Position numbers and translations under genes: made by a program. From CANHEE01 sp049316985 (GTDB lineage Bacteria; Bacteroidota; Bacteroidia; Chitinophagales; Saprospiraceae), in the NCBI GenBank assembly GCA_049316985.1, contig JBMOJB010000024.1, positions 1 through 31,599 on the forward strand: 31,599 nucleotides of DNA. Direction: 5' to 3'. Within the stretch, counting starts at the first letter, position 1. Each line of letters begins with the position of its first letter. Positions 1 to 7,688 of the stretch are shown piece after piece. The notes beneath the pieces were generated by a model, which made no database searches, was not told the DNA's origin, and saw nothing but the letters and a program-made list of their open reading frames with translations.

Positions 1-350
1 ATTTCTTTTGTTTCTTCTGTAAAATACCATTTCGTATGTTCATTGATTAAGGAATCGGTGAAACCTGTTTTATCAAACTCAAGAAATGGCTGTTGCTGAA
101 ATATCTTATTTCGAAGTCTCCTCTTAGAAAGCCATTCTAAAAATGCAATTGCTAAAATAAATATAGGAAAACCAATTGAAGCAAAGGCAAGTGTAATTAA
201 TAGTATTGAAATGTCCGGGAATTCATTCTTTGAAAGTATAACTATGCCGAACAGGATAATTACAAATGATGTACACACTATTGAAAACACCATTAAACTA
301 AATGCAATTTTTTTTCTGTTGAGATAAAGGAATTTGTGGATAGCAGGCAT
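1..350 (-). CDS. Hypothetical membrane protein (partial, 3' end outside window)
   Basis: Reading the minus strand from an ATG at 350 gives 116 codons without a stop, running off the left edge. It begins MPAIHKFLYLNRKKIAFSLM. Two hydrophobic segments are visible, at about residues 15-38 and 47-70, followed by a basic stretch (SKRRLRNK) and a soluble, charged tail. This pattern suggests a small two-helix membrane protein with a cytoplasmic C-terminal part. I do not recognise a family. An in-frame stop lies a few codons upstream of the ATG, so the start is fairly secure. It points the same way as the DUF998 gene at 498-1052, but about 150 bases separate them. Confidence 0.6.
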   Translation of the reverse strand, partial: MPAIHKFLYLNRKKIAFSLMVFSIVCTSFVIILFGIVILSKNEFPDISILLITLAFASIGFPIFILAIAFLEWLSKRRLRNKIFQQQPFLEFDKTGFTDSLINEHTKWYFTEETKE

Positions 351-497
351 TGGTTTGGAAAGCGTTTTTTAGGTTATTTTGCTGCTTAGCATCTAGGGAT
401 ATATCGGGATAAATATAGATTTTTTTTTGTGCGCTCGGCTAAAATTTTTAAGATTCGCCGCGTTCTTAGCAGCCGAACGGTTTCGTTTTATATTTAA

Positions 498-1052
498 TCA
501 AGGTTTGTAATATTTTATAAGCCAGTAAAAACTTGTCAGGTAGAGTAGTCTTTGAACAATGCCCTGGTAATTTTTTAAAAGCCCAAATGTAGCAGAAAGT
601 AAAATAATAAGCATGAAAAATGTGGCGTGAATAAATTTCAGGTCTTTGTTGTCCGTGAAAAATATCTGCATTAAAATTCCGACACTAAAAGCAAGGCCGG
701 CGATTTGAGCAAATGTAGCGTGTAATGTCGATTGAACTACAGCGTAAGAAACACCGGAAATGATTGGTTTTGTACAGAAAACACCAGTTAAGGCAACAGA
801 AAGGCCATAAATTAAAATTGGAGCAGTCCGCCAGGAAAAACCGTTGAGGAAGATTCCCGCAGACAGGGTCAGTCCGAAAACAAGGAAACCAATTTGCATT
901 ATTATTTTTCGGTCATAACCTTGAGCACCAAGGTCGCTAATGGTATTTATTTTCCAGGAGTAAGTACCTGATGAACAAACATGAGCGACAATAATTAACA
1001 TTAGAAATAGCATAACTGAAATAGCTGGATAGTTTGCCCTCAATTGTTCCAT
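498..1052 (-). CDS. DUF998 family integral membrane protein
   Basis: This 184-residue protein is almost entirely hydrophobic, with about six predicted membrane segments. The segment after the first helix contains INTISDLGAQGYDRK, the NxISDLG signature I associate with the DUF998 family. Members are small polytopic membrane proteins of unknown function. The ATG at 1052 directly precedes the first helix and is the only sensible start. The gene stands alone: about 120 bases separate it from the TonB-dependent receptor stop at 1173, and the downstream spacer is A/T-rich with short inverted CGGCT/AGCCG motifs. The family call rests on motif recall and is fairly sure; the function is unknown. Confidence 0.7.
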   Translation of the reverse strand: MEQLRANYPAISVMLFLMLIIVAHVCSSGTYSWKINTISDLGAQGYDRKIIMQIGFLVFGLTLSAGIFLNGFSWRTAPILIYGLSVALTGVFCTKPIISGVSYAVVQSTLHATFAQIAGLAFSVGILMQIFFTDNKDLKFIHATFFMLIILLSATFGLLKNYQGIVQRLLYLTSFYWLIKYYKP

Positions 1053-1172
1053 GATTTGCTTTTATTTCTTAAATTTTCTACCTAACGGCTGTTATGTGAA
1101 TATGTAATTTTTTTTATCATAAATATGACCCGAAAAACTAAACTTCAGCTTAGCATGAGGTGAAACGGTGGT

Positions 1173-3425
1173 TTATTGCAAAGTCCATCTGCACCCGAAG
1201 AAAACCCTCGCTCCTTGCACCGGTGCAAAGTTGTAAGACGGATCAAAAGTATAGCCGTTCGGATTATTTATAGTCACGTATTTGTCAAATGGGTCGTTGG
1301 GGCGCATAATAGGATGTTTGGGAACGAAGTTTAATAGGTTTTTTACGCCACCGTACAGCTCAATGTCTTTTCCGATTTTTTTGGTGAGTTGCAAATTCAT
1401 TAAGCAGAACCAAGGCGATTTTTCAGGTCTGAAATCATTGGGCAAAATCGGCAGATACATGGGGCTTTTTAACAAGCCTGTCAAATCAAAGCTTAGACCC
1501 AGTTTGCTGATCGAATAACTCAGCGCAAAATTTGCTGAAAAATTGGGCGCGAATTGCTGCTGCATTTTGACTTCAATACCTGCACGGTTTGTTTCCACCT
1601 GGTAAACATCCATGAAAGTTCCACCCAGGATTACTTTTAATCCATTGGTAAATGCCGCATCTATATTCATGGTAACTCCTCTGGAAATCGCATAACCTTT
1701 TAAATTGTCGTAAATAATCTGATTCGGATTAGAATTGTAGTCTCCTACTATTTTATTGCTGAAATAGGTGTAAAATCCGCTCATATCAAAACTCACAAAG
1801 CCTTTGTCGTAATTTATTTGCGTTACATAATTCAAGTTCACATTCCAGCTTTGTTCGGGATTTAATTTCTCTGCAATCACAACTTGCCTCGCACCTGTCA
1901 GGGCGGCGTGGTCTTCGGTGAAAAGATTGACCACTCTGTAACCGTTTCCGGCACTCAAACGAATGGTGTTGTTGCTGTTTGGGGCATATTTGAAACTCAA
2001 TCGCGGAGTAAAAATATTGCCATGCTGGTTATGATGGTCGTAGCGAATGCCAATCAGCGTCGTTAATTTCTGATCAATTGCCCATTCATCCTGAAAAAAC
2101 AGGCCCGGTAAAATGGTTAACTGTGGTTGATTGGCCGGGTTCAATGTATCCGGCGCAGCTGTTGCGGGTGAATTGTCATCGTAAGAAACAAAGCGAATTG
2201 GGGCACCCCATAGCAAACTATGTCGTCCCATTGTTTTGTTCCACAACAATTGTGCAAATGCAGTATGTTGTGCCGCCAGGTATTTTACTGTACCGTAATA
2301 ACTGTCTTGATGATGATAGTTGTAAGAGTATTCTAATCGGATATTTTGATTCTTGATAGGCAAACCATACGCACCTATAATTTCTGCCCGCTTGGTATAG
2401 ATGCTTTCTCCGTAGATACTATCGGTGCCTCGCCATGCGGGTGTCCATGCGGTTTGTCCTCCCCAGCGATTTTCATTTATGTACCGTACAGCAATTGAAG
2501 CAGGTTTTGCACTTTTCCGTTCAAAGTTCCATTTGTTGAATATAGAAATCCTTTTTTGAAGTGTTACATCTGTGAAATTGTCGTCATTGGTGTCGTGTAT
2601 GGTGTTGAAGTAGTAGGCATTGATTCCCAACAGCGAACTTGCTTTTTTGACTTTGAATTTGCTGCTTACATCTGCGTTGTATTCCTGCCAGGACGTCCCC
2701 GAAATATCAACATTTACCAGTGGTGCGCTGATCGGGTCTTTGGAAATGATATTGATTAGACCTCCCACTGCTTCGCTTCCGTAAAGGGTAGATGCCGGCC
2801 CCTTTACGATTTCCACCCGCTTGACCATGCTGTTTGGGATTCCTGCCAAACCATATACGGTCGAGAGGGAAGACACAATTGGCATTCCATCAATCAATAC
2901 CATGGTGTACGGACCTTCCATCCCGTTGATGTGTATGTCACCGGTATTGCACACGTTGCAATTGAGTTGAGGTTGCACGCCGTTGACCATCGTGAGCGCT
3001 TCAAAAATGTTGGGTGTCGGATTTTTCCTGAAGAAAACAGGATTGTAAACTTCAACCGGAATTGGACTAGCCAGTTTTGTTGATTCTTTCATTGTTGCTG
3101 AAACAATTACTTCTCGAAGTTCACCTTGCGAGGGATTTAGGTTAAAGTTATGGACTTTTCGCAAAGGATTTAATTGAATGGTATCTGCTTTGTAGCCAAT
3201 GTAGGAGCTTATGAGTTTTCCCTGTTCATATTGTTTGGGTATTTCTAATTGAAAGTAACCGCTTGCGTCCGTGAGCGTTCCAATTGTTGTTCCCAGTATT
3301 TGCACATTACCGTACTGCAATGCTTCGGTGCTTTGTTTGTCCTTCACACTTCCGCTTACACTGCGGTGTTGCGCATTTGCGGTAATGCTTGCGGCGAATA
3401 GAAAGAAAGCAACGAGATAATTCAT
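1173..3425 (-). CDS. TonB-dependent outer membrane receptor, probably for a metal or metal chelate
   Basis: The 750-residue protein has a signal peptide (1 to about 18, ending TANAQ), a carboxypeptidase-like regulatory domain (about 20-100, SVSGSVKDK...GYFQLEIP), a likely TonB-box region (about 103-111), a plug (about 112-230, with IDGMPIV, VKRVEIVKGPASTLYGSEAV and GLINIISK) and a C-terminal beta-barrel. Length and order are normal for Bacteroidota receptors. The plug carries a CNVC pair (C156, C159) ahead of GDIHINGMEGPYT. Transport would be driven by TonB-ExbBD at the outer membrane. The divergent gene at 3540 encodes a DtxR/MntR-type metal repressor, and a palindrome sits in this gene's promoter, so repression by metal is likely. 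The substrate (iron, manganese or a chelate) cannot be read from the sequence. Confidence 0.93.
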   Translation of the reverse strand: MNYLVAFFLFAASITANAQHRSVSGSVKDKQSTEALQYGNVQILGTTIGTLTDASGYFQLEIPKQYEQGKLISSYIGYKADTIQLNPLRKVHNFNLNPSQGELREVIVSATMKESTKLASPIPVEVYNPVFFRKNPTPNIFEALTMVNGVQPQLNCNVCNTGDIHINGMEGPYTMVLIDGMPIVSSLSTVYGLAGIPNSMVKRVEIVKGPASTLYGSEAVGGLINIISKDPISAPLVNVDISGTSWQEYNADVSSKFKVKKASSLLGINAYYFNTIHDTNDDNFTDVTLQKRISIFNKWNFERKSAKPASIAVRYINENRWGGQTAWTPAWRGTDSIYGESIYTKRAEIIGAYGLPIKNQNIRLEYSYNYHHQDSYYGTVKYLAAQHTAFAQLLWNKTMGRHSLLWGAPIRFVSYDDNSPATAAPDTLNPANQPQLTILPGLFFQDEWAIDQKLTTLIGIRYDHHNQHGNIFTPRLSFKYAPNSNNTIRLSAGNGYRVVNLFTEDHAALTGARQVVIAEKLNPEQSWNVNLNYVTQINYDKGFVSFDMSGFYTYFSNKIVGDYNSNPNQIIYDNLKGYAISRGVTMNIDAAFTNGLKVILGGTFMDVYQVETNRAGIEVKMQQQFAPNFSANFALSYSISKLGLSFDLTGLLKSPMYLPILPNDFRPEKSPWFCLMNLQLTKKIGKDIELYGGVKNLLNFVPKHPIMRPNDPFDKYVTINNPNGYTFDPSYNFAPVQGARVFFGCRWTLQ

Positions 3426-3445
3426 AGATCGTATTGTTTTGGTCG

Positions 3446-3453
3446 CAAAAATA
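3446..3453 (-). promoter_or_regulatory. Candidate -7 element of the TonB-dependent receptor gene
   Basis: Read on the minus strand this is TATTTTTG, a match to the Bacteroidota -7 consensus TAnnTTTG. It lies 20 bases upstream of the receptor ATG at 3425, so the leader would be very short. No clear -33 TTTG is visible at the expected distance. Confidence 0.5.
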
Positions 3454-3458
3454 ATATA

Positions 3459-3472
3459 TTAGATGTATCTAA
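3459..3472. promoter_or_regulatory. Candidate DtxR/MntR operator, TTAGAT-N2-ATCTAA
   Basis: This is a perfect inverted repeat with 6-base arms and a 2-base centre (TTAGATGTATCTAA). It starts five bases upstream of the candidate receptor -7 element, in the spacer between the -33 and -7 positions, and 67 bases before the repressor ATG. A bound dimer would block the receptor promoter and could also affect the repressor's own transcription. Binding by the adjacent repressor is inferred from position and symmetry. Confidence 0.55.
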
Positions 3473-3539
3473 CTTATTTATTTCCAAAAATGTTTTTAAA
3501 AGTTCAGCATTTTGTGATTTCAAGTGCTAACTTTACTTT

Positions 3540-4196
3540 ATGAATTCCTTGACAGAAGAAAATTATCTTAAGGCTTTATTTGTGTTGTCCAACAACAACG
3601 GAGAAGTAAACGTTACTGAATTATCCAAGCGATTGGGTATTAAGATGCCGACCGTCACCAGCATGATGAAGAAGCTTTCGAAGAAAAACCTGGTGTATTA
3701 CGAAAGCTACAAACCTTTGCGATTGACAGATAAGGGGAAAAAAGATGCTGCCATCGTTATCCGGAAGCATCGGCTTACCGAAATGTTTTTGGTTCAAAAA
3801 ATGGGTTTCGGTTGGGAAGAAGTTCACGCAATTGCCGAGCAAATCGAACACATTCAGGCACCCGAATTTTTTGAAAAGATGGATGAATTGTTGGGGTTTC
3901 CGACATTGGATCCTCATGGTTCTCCCATACCCGATAAAAATGGTAAAATGGATGCCAAAGCATACAAAAAACTTTGCGATTGCAGTGCCGGTGATGCTGT
4001 AAAGCTCGCAGCAGTCATCGATACCTCAGGAGAATTTCTCAAATTCTTAAACAGCCGCGAATTGTATTTGGGTTTGAAATTGACAATAACAGCTATAGAA
4101 GCTTTTGACAATACGATGCTTGTAAGTTACGATGACCATGTGTCAGAAACGCTGAGCAATATGGTATCAGAAAGGTTGCTGGTAGAGAAAATATAG
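3540..4196 (+). CDS. DtxR/MntR-family metal-dependent transcriptional repressor
   Basis: The 218-residue protein has an N-terminal winged helix (about 1-72; recognition region KMPTVTSMMKKLSKKNLVYY), a dimerisation and metal-binding domain (about 73-145) and a C-terminal FeoA-like SH3 domain (about 150-218). Candidate metal ligands H77, E100, E103 and H104 are present. They match the MntR-like set rather than DtxR, whose Cys102 position is Glu here. The N-terminal ligands differ: the stretch reads ENYLK, with Asn and Lys where Bacillus MntR has Asp8 and Glu11. Metal specificity (Mn versus Fe) is therefore uncertain. It is transcribed away from the TonB-dependent receptor and probably represses it through the shared intergenic region. 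Start ATG 3540 gives the normal family N-terminus. Confidence 0.9.
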   Translation: MNSLTEENYLKALFVLSNNNGEVNVTELSKRLGIKMPTVTSMMKKLSKKNLVYYESYKPLRLTDKGKKDAAIVIRKHRLTEMFLVQKMGFGWEEVHAIAEQIEHIQAPEFFEKMDELLGFPTLDPHGSPIPDKNGKMDAKAYKKLCDCSAGDAVKLAAVIDTSGEFLKFLNSRELYLGLKLTITAIEAFDNTMLVSYDDHVSETLSNMVSERLLVEKI

Positions 4197-4201
4197 AAGT
4201 G

Positions 4202-4217
4202 CACCGTACTTACGGTG
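4202..4217. terminator. Weak hairpin between convergent genes
   Basis: CACCGT at 4202-4207 pairs with ACGGTG at 4212-4217 around a 4-base loop, in the 44-base gap between the convergent repressor and SelO genes. No strong T-run follows on either strand, so termination is only a possibility. Confidence 0.25.
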
Positions 4218-4240
4218 ATTGATATAGAATTACTTTTGAT

Positions 4241-5692
4241 TTAAGTTCCGCAAAATGTCTGATAGTTTCTTTCGAAACTCAGATCTGCAGGCAGCATAAA
4301 TGAATTTTCATTGGGTTGATGTTGATATGGATTTGATAAAACACCCAACAATCTTTCAAATAAAGTAAAATTTCCTTCCACTGCTTCGTTCAATGCTTGC
4401 TCAACCAAGTGATTTCTGGGAATGAAAACAGGGTTGTGCATTTTCATCAACTGTTTTGCACCAATCATCCCATTGGATTGATCAATCGTATCTTTCCATT
4501 TTTCCAACCAAGGTTTGAATTCGGATCTATTCGTCGGGTTTTCTTCCAAATCAATATCTTGTGCTAAGGCTAAAAAAGTATTGGTGTAATCCAACTCAAG
4601 ATTTTTCATTAATACAAGAAGTTCATCAACCAAAGCGTAGAATTCGGGATTATTGCGCTCGATACCGATTTTATTCAGCATCATCCCATAATATTTTTCA
4701 GTCCAGATCTGGCCAAATCCATCAATGGCAGTTTGTGCGAGTTGAATTGATTTTTCTATATTTTCATCTATAATTGGCAGCAGGGTTTCTGCAAATCTGC
4801 TTATGTTCCATATAATAATATTGGCCTGATTTACAAAAGCATACCTGCCGTTTTGGTCGATAGAACTAAAAACAGTATCAGGATGGTAGGTATTCATAAA
4901 TGCGCATGGGCCATAATCGAAAGTTTCAGCGCTTATGGAGGTATTGTCGGTGTTCATTACACCATGAATAAAGCCAACTCGCATCCAATTTACTACCAAT
5001 TCAATTTGAAGTTCGAGTACCTTATGGAGTAAACTTAGCGCAGGATTTTCATCGTGCTCTATTTCGGGATATAATCTTTTTATAGTGTACTGAGTGAGTT
5101 CTCTCAAATCATCAGTAGTGCCGGCATGTCTTGCGTACTCAAAAGTGCCAATTCTGATATGACTTTTCATCACTCTTAGCAGTAAAGCCCCTTCTTGTAT
5201 CGTTTCACGATATATTTCGTCACCGGTTTTTAATACAGCAAGGCTTCTGGAGCTGGGAATATTCAGATAGTGCATCGCTTCACTCATCAAATACTCCCTA
5301 AGCATAGCTTTAAGCGTTGCTTTGCCATCTCCACCTCTGGAAAAGATAGTTCTTCCGCTTCCTTTGAGTTGGATGTCGAAGCGCTCGTTATTATGGGTCA
5401 CATGTTCTCCAATAATGATTGCCCTTCCGTCACCTAATCTGGTGAAGTGGCCAAATTGATGCCCTGCGTATGCTTGTGCGAATGAATTTGGATAATTGCT
5501 TAATTCATTTTTGAAAAGAACCGAAATCTCCTCTTTTGATTTTCCGGAAGCGATATTCAGCTCATCCAGTAAAACGGTGTTGAGCAAAACCAATTCAGGA
5601 TTCACAAGCGAAGTTGGTTTTACAAGACTGTAAAACTTGTCGGGCAGCGATTGATAAGAATATTCGAAATTAAAGAGATTGTTTGTATGCAT
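4241..5692 (-). CDS. selO: Protein adenylyltransferase SelO (YdiU/UPF0061 family)
   Basis: The 483-residue protein matches the bacterial SelO pseudokinase, which transfers AMP from ATP to Ser/Thr/Tyr of target proteins and has been linked to redox stress. Visible family motifs are AYAGHQFGHF (74-83), RLGDGRA (85-91), DIQLKGSGRT (106-115), SRGGDGK (118-124) and the active-site block GVMNTDN (244-250) followed by FDYGPCAF (258-265). D249, N250 and D259 are the likely catalytic and metal-binding residues. It ends FCGT: Cys481 is third from the end, where animal SELENOO has selenocysteine. Length is typical. The start codon lies inside the end of the DUF2237 gene (23-base overlap) and no later Met suits the conserved N-terminus, so translational coupling is likely. 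Confidence 0.93.
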   Translation of the reverse strand: MHTNNLFNFEYSYQSLPDKFYSLVKPTSLVNPELVLLNTVLLDELNIASGKSKEEISVLFKNELSNYPNSFAQAYAGHQFGHFTRLGDGRAIIIGEHVTHNNERFDIQLKGSGRTIFSRGGDGKATLKAMLREYLMSEAMHYLNIPSSRSLAVLKTGDEIYRETIQEGALLLRVMKSHIRIGTFEYARHAGTTDDLRELTQYTIKRLYPEIEHDENPALSLLHKVLELQIELVVNWMRVGFIHGVMNTDNTSISAETFDYGPCAFMNTYHPDTVFSSIDQNGRYAFVNQANIIIWNISRFAETLLPIIDENIEKSIQLAQTAIDGFGQIWTEKYYGMMLNKIGIERNNPEFYALVDELLVLMKNLELDYTNTFLALAQDIDLEENPTNRSEFKPWLEKWKDTIDQSNGMIGAKQLMKMHNPVFIPRNHLVEQALNEAVEGNFTLFERLLGVLSNPYQHQPNENSFMLPADLSFERNYQTFCGT

Positions 5693-6035
5693 GAGCGATT
5701 AGGTCATTAATATTGATGTATTCCAGTGCCTTTTCATCTGTAGCCTCCAAATCAACTTTTGGGGCGCAACCTGCTTCAAAAGCTTCATGCCATCTGAGCG
5801 CACACAAACACCATTTATCTCCCGGTTTTAGTCCCGGAAATTGGTATTCGGGTCGCGGAGTAATTAAATCGTTTCCCTTATTTTTGGAATAATTCAGGAA
5901 TTCTTCGGTAACAATGGCGCATACAGTATGACTACCACTATCCGATTTATCCGTCCGACAATATCCATCTCTGTAATAACCGGTCAGCGGGTTAGCGCAG
6001 CAGGATTTTAAAGGTTCTCCAAAAATATTTTTCAT
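5670..6035 (-). CDS. DUF2237 family Cys-rich protein
   Basis: This 121-residue protein matches the DUF2237 family along its whole length: NIFGEPLKSCCANPLTGYYRDGYC, then SHTVCAIVTEEFL, then GNDLITPRPEYQFPGLKPGDKWCLCALRW and LEATDEKALEYI (each quoted in part). Conserved cysteines fall at the CC pair, GYC, HTVC, WCLC and AGC. The family has no established function; the cysteine pattern would allow metal binding or redox chemistry, which is inference. It is the first gene of a two-gene unit with selO, sharing 23 bases with it. ATG 6035 starts right at the conserved N-terminus. Confidence 0.85.
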   Translation of the reverse strand: MKNIFGEPLKSCCANPLTGYYRDGYCRTDKSDSGSHTVCAIVTEEFLNYSKNKGNDLITPRPEYQFPGLKPGDKWCLCALRWHEAFEAGCAPKVDLEATDEKALEYININDLIAHAYKQSL

Positions 6036-6678
6036 TTTTAATAATTGTGCTTTGGATCAATAGACATTTGTGGCGCTTGGACGTTGAATGGCAATGACTA
6101 CTGACATTGATATCGAAACAAATCACTTTTCTGAAACATCAAAAGTGCTAAAGTAGTTGTACAAAACTTTTTTTTCATGGCTTGTACAGAAAGAGCCCGC
6201 TAGCGACTCATCTTCCCGCAGCCTTCAAAAAATTAACGCGCCAGGCGAAATTTGCAATTTAACTTTCCTGTTATTGCGTCTCCGGCGCAGCGCAAGAGCG
6301 CAAAACTACAGATAATGCCACGCTCACACTAATGAATATTCAAATTACCAACCCAAATCATTGGAATCTCAATCAGTGTGACTTCAAGTACACCTATTTA
6401 GCTAGCGCTAATCAAGTACTTCTAATGCACTCTTTAGTGCTGAGCTGCTCTGTTGGAAACGCCCAACACTTGAGTTAGATTATAAATTAACACAGCGAAA
6501 ATTTATGGAGTTAAATGTAAAAATGGAATAAACGGCGCTTGCAAGGTAGAAACGTTTTTAAATTACGTCTTAAAACGTACTGAACCGATTTTCTGTATTG
6601 CTTTTTTGGATTGATAAGGTGCAATAAAAAGTTGCTTTTTCATAAGGTTCGTAAAAATTATATGTTTCTGCTGCTACT
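6036..6678. other. Long gene-free spacer between DUF2237 and the YoeB toxin
   Basis: I find no convincing coding region in these 643 bases. Short dyads are present: TCACACT near 6327 against AGTGTGA near 6375, AAGTAC (6386-6391) against GTACTT (6416-6421), and a GTTGG/CCAAC pair near 6450-6470. It carries both the upstream region of DUF2237 and the 3' side of the toxin gene. It may be eroded accessory DNA brought in with the toxin-antitoxin module, but nothing identifies its origin. Confidence 0.5.
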
Positions 6679-6936
6679 TCAATCATAATGAAATCTACAT
6701 TTGGCAATTAAAATTTCATCTTCCTTCACTTTATAAATCAATCTGTGTTCAGCGTCAATTCTACGCGACCAATATCCCGAATATTTATGCTTCAGTGGTT
6801 CTGGTTTACCAAGGCCTGAATATGGCGTCCTTGAAATGTCTTTCAATAAATCATTAATTCTAAATGACATTTTCCGATCTGTCTTTTGCCAATACAGATA
6901 ATCATCCCATGACTCATCAACAAATATGTACTTCAT
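6679..6936 (-). CDS. yoeB: Type II toxin YoeB (RelE superfamily mRNA interferase)
   Basis: The 85-residue protein is colinear with E. coli YoeB: ESWDDYLYWQKTD at the N-terminus, RTPYSGLGKPEPLKH in the middle, YWSRRIDAEHRLIY, and CRFHYD at the end. The catalytic residues E46, R65, H83 and Y84 fall at the same numbers as in E. coli YoeB, so the toxin should be active. YoeB cleaves mRNA in the ribosomal A site and is neutralised by YefM. Its ATG overlaps the antitoxin stop by 4 bases (ATGA), the usual antitoxin-first arrangement. Confidence 0.95.
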   Translation of the reverse strand: MKYIFVDESWDDYLYWQKTDRKMSFRINDLLKDISRTPYSGLGKPEPLKHKYSGYWSRRIDAEHRLIYKVKEDEILIAKCRFHYD

Positions 6937-7187
6937 AATTCTAAGAGATCCTTCTGAAAGGTGGTGCCAGTTTGAAGTTTTTCAATAGCTGAATCCAGCC
7001 TTTTTTCATTGGTTTTGGATGACAATTCGTGATAGGTAGCATTCAACGAATTATATTCATCCAATGACATAATGACCACGCCGCTGTCTTTACCTCTGTT
7101 TATTATCAGCGTTTCATAATTCTCAGTCACGCGGTCAAGATACAGTTTAATATCTTTTCTAAAATCGGAAATGGTTGTTGTAAGCAT
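6933..7187 (-). CDS. yefM: Antitoxin YefM (Phd/YefM family)
   Basis: Starting at ATG 7187 gives 84 residues beginning MLTTTISDFRKDIKLYLDRV, the normal YefM N-terminus. It contains the DNA-binding Phd/YefM fold (NRGKDSGVVIMSLDEYNSLNAT) and a flexible acidic C-terminal tail that would wrap the toxin. A longer frame opens at 7232, but its first 15 codons run through the operator and candidate -7 element, so they are probably not translated. The protein should bind YoeB and repress its own promoter together with it. Confidence 0.92.
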   Translation of the reverse strand: MLTTTISDFRKDIKLYLDRVTENYETLIINRGKDSGVVIMSLDEYNSLNATYHELSSKTNEKRLDSAIEKLQTGTTFQKDLLEL

Positions 7188-7201
7188 GATATTTTTTATT
7201 T

Positions 7202-7231
7202 TGTACATTATAGAGTACAAATTTACGTACA
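7202..7231. promoter_or_regulatory. YefM-YoeB operator: three TGTACA-like hexamers at 12-base spacing
   Basis: TGTACA at 7202-7207, AGTACA at 7214-7219 and CGTACA at 7226-7231 have centres exactly 12 bases apart. The E. coli yefM-yoeB operator is known for TGTACA-core repeats with 12-base centre spacing. The repeats span the candidate -7 element and transcription start of the module, so binding would repress it. Confidence 0.75.
7218..7225 (-). promoter_or_regulatory. Candidate -7 element of yefM-yoeB
   Basis: On the minus strand this reads TAAATTTG, an exact TAnnTTTG match. It lies 31 bases upstream of the ATG at 7187 and inside the operator repeats, and would start transcription near 7210. 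Confidence 0.6.
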
Positions 7232-7232
7232 A

Positions 7233-7688
7233 AATCTATAAAAACGAAATTTTCAGGGGGCTTTTGTAGGACTCATTGCTAGCACAAGTGCATTAATTCT
7301 GTCTTTGTCAGATATATAGATAATTTAATTCATATTTACAAAGTGGTCTTTTACTGCATATTACTTGTTAAGGTAATTTTGTTGTAGATATATCGGCAGC
7401 TTTTGTGCTGTTAGGCTGGAATCTGCAGCACTTTTTTTTGGCTCGGCAAGGGATGAGCGGGTGAAAGGACGAGAAAATATTTCATACATTTTAATAATAG
7501 CAACCTACTGAGAAGTATAATAATGTCTTTGTTTGAAAAAGGTTTTCTTCCTCTGCTTGATGAAGTTTGATAGTTTTGGTCTATTAATTATAAGCCGAAT
7601 AACGTGTTTTGTACTGGGCAGCCCTATTTCAAACAAATCTGGATTCTTACCTCAACAATCCCCCAATATTATCGTTTAGGTTCTTAAC
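7233..7688. other. Gene-free spacer between yefM and the SF1 helicase
   Basis: I see no convincing gene in these 456 bases. The longest thing noted is a 15-codon open frame from ATG 7523, which is not supportable. An orphan terminator-like hairpin lies at 7405-7439. The helicase promoter must lie in the right-hand part, but no exact TAnnTTTG is visible close to its ATG. Confidence 0.5.
7405..7439 (+). terminator. Orphan intrinsic-terminator-like hairpin
   Basis: GTGCTG (7405-7410) pairs with CAGCAC (7426-7431) across a 15-base loop and is followed by eight T (7432-7439). It has terminator form on the plus strand, yet no plus-strand gene precedes it: the toxin-antitoxin module reads the other way. 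It could end a small RNA or be a relic. Confidence 0.4.

Noticed and set aside
1080..1092. Integron attC-like core (GTTAGGT on the minus strand) upstream of the DUF998 gene
   Set aside because: Only one core-like heptamer is present. No partner RYYYAAC with the required imperfect stem is found at a suitable distance, and no second site follows the gene.
2078..2759. Plus-strand open frames inside the TonB-dependent receptor gene
   Set aside because: They lie opposite a clearly conserved coding sequence and have no recognisable motifs.
6455..7420. Possible cassette boundaries around yefM-yoeB (GCCCAAC and GTTAGAT near 6460-6475, GTTAGGC near 7410)
   Set aside because: The heptamers match the attC core consensus, but they are too close together or unpaired to form an attC, and no integrase is in the window.
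7523..7570. 15-codon open frame (MSLFEKGFLPLLDEV)
   Set aside because: Too short, no ribosome binding or promoter signal, and no protein-like features beyond chance.
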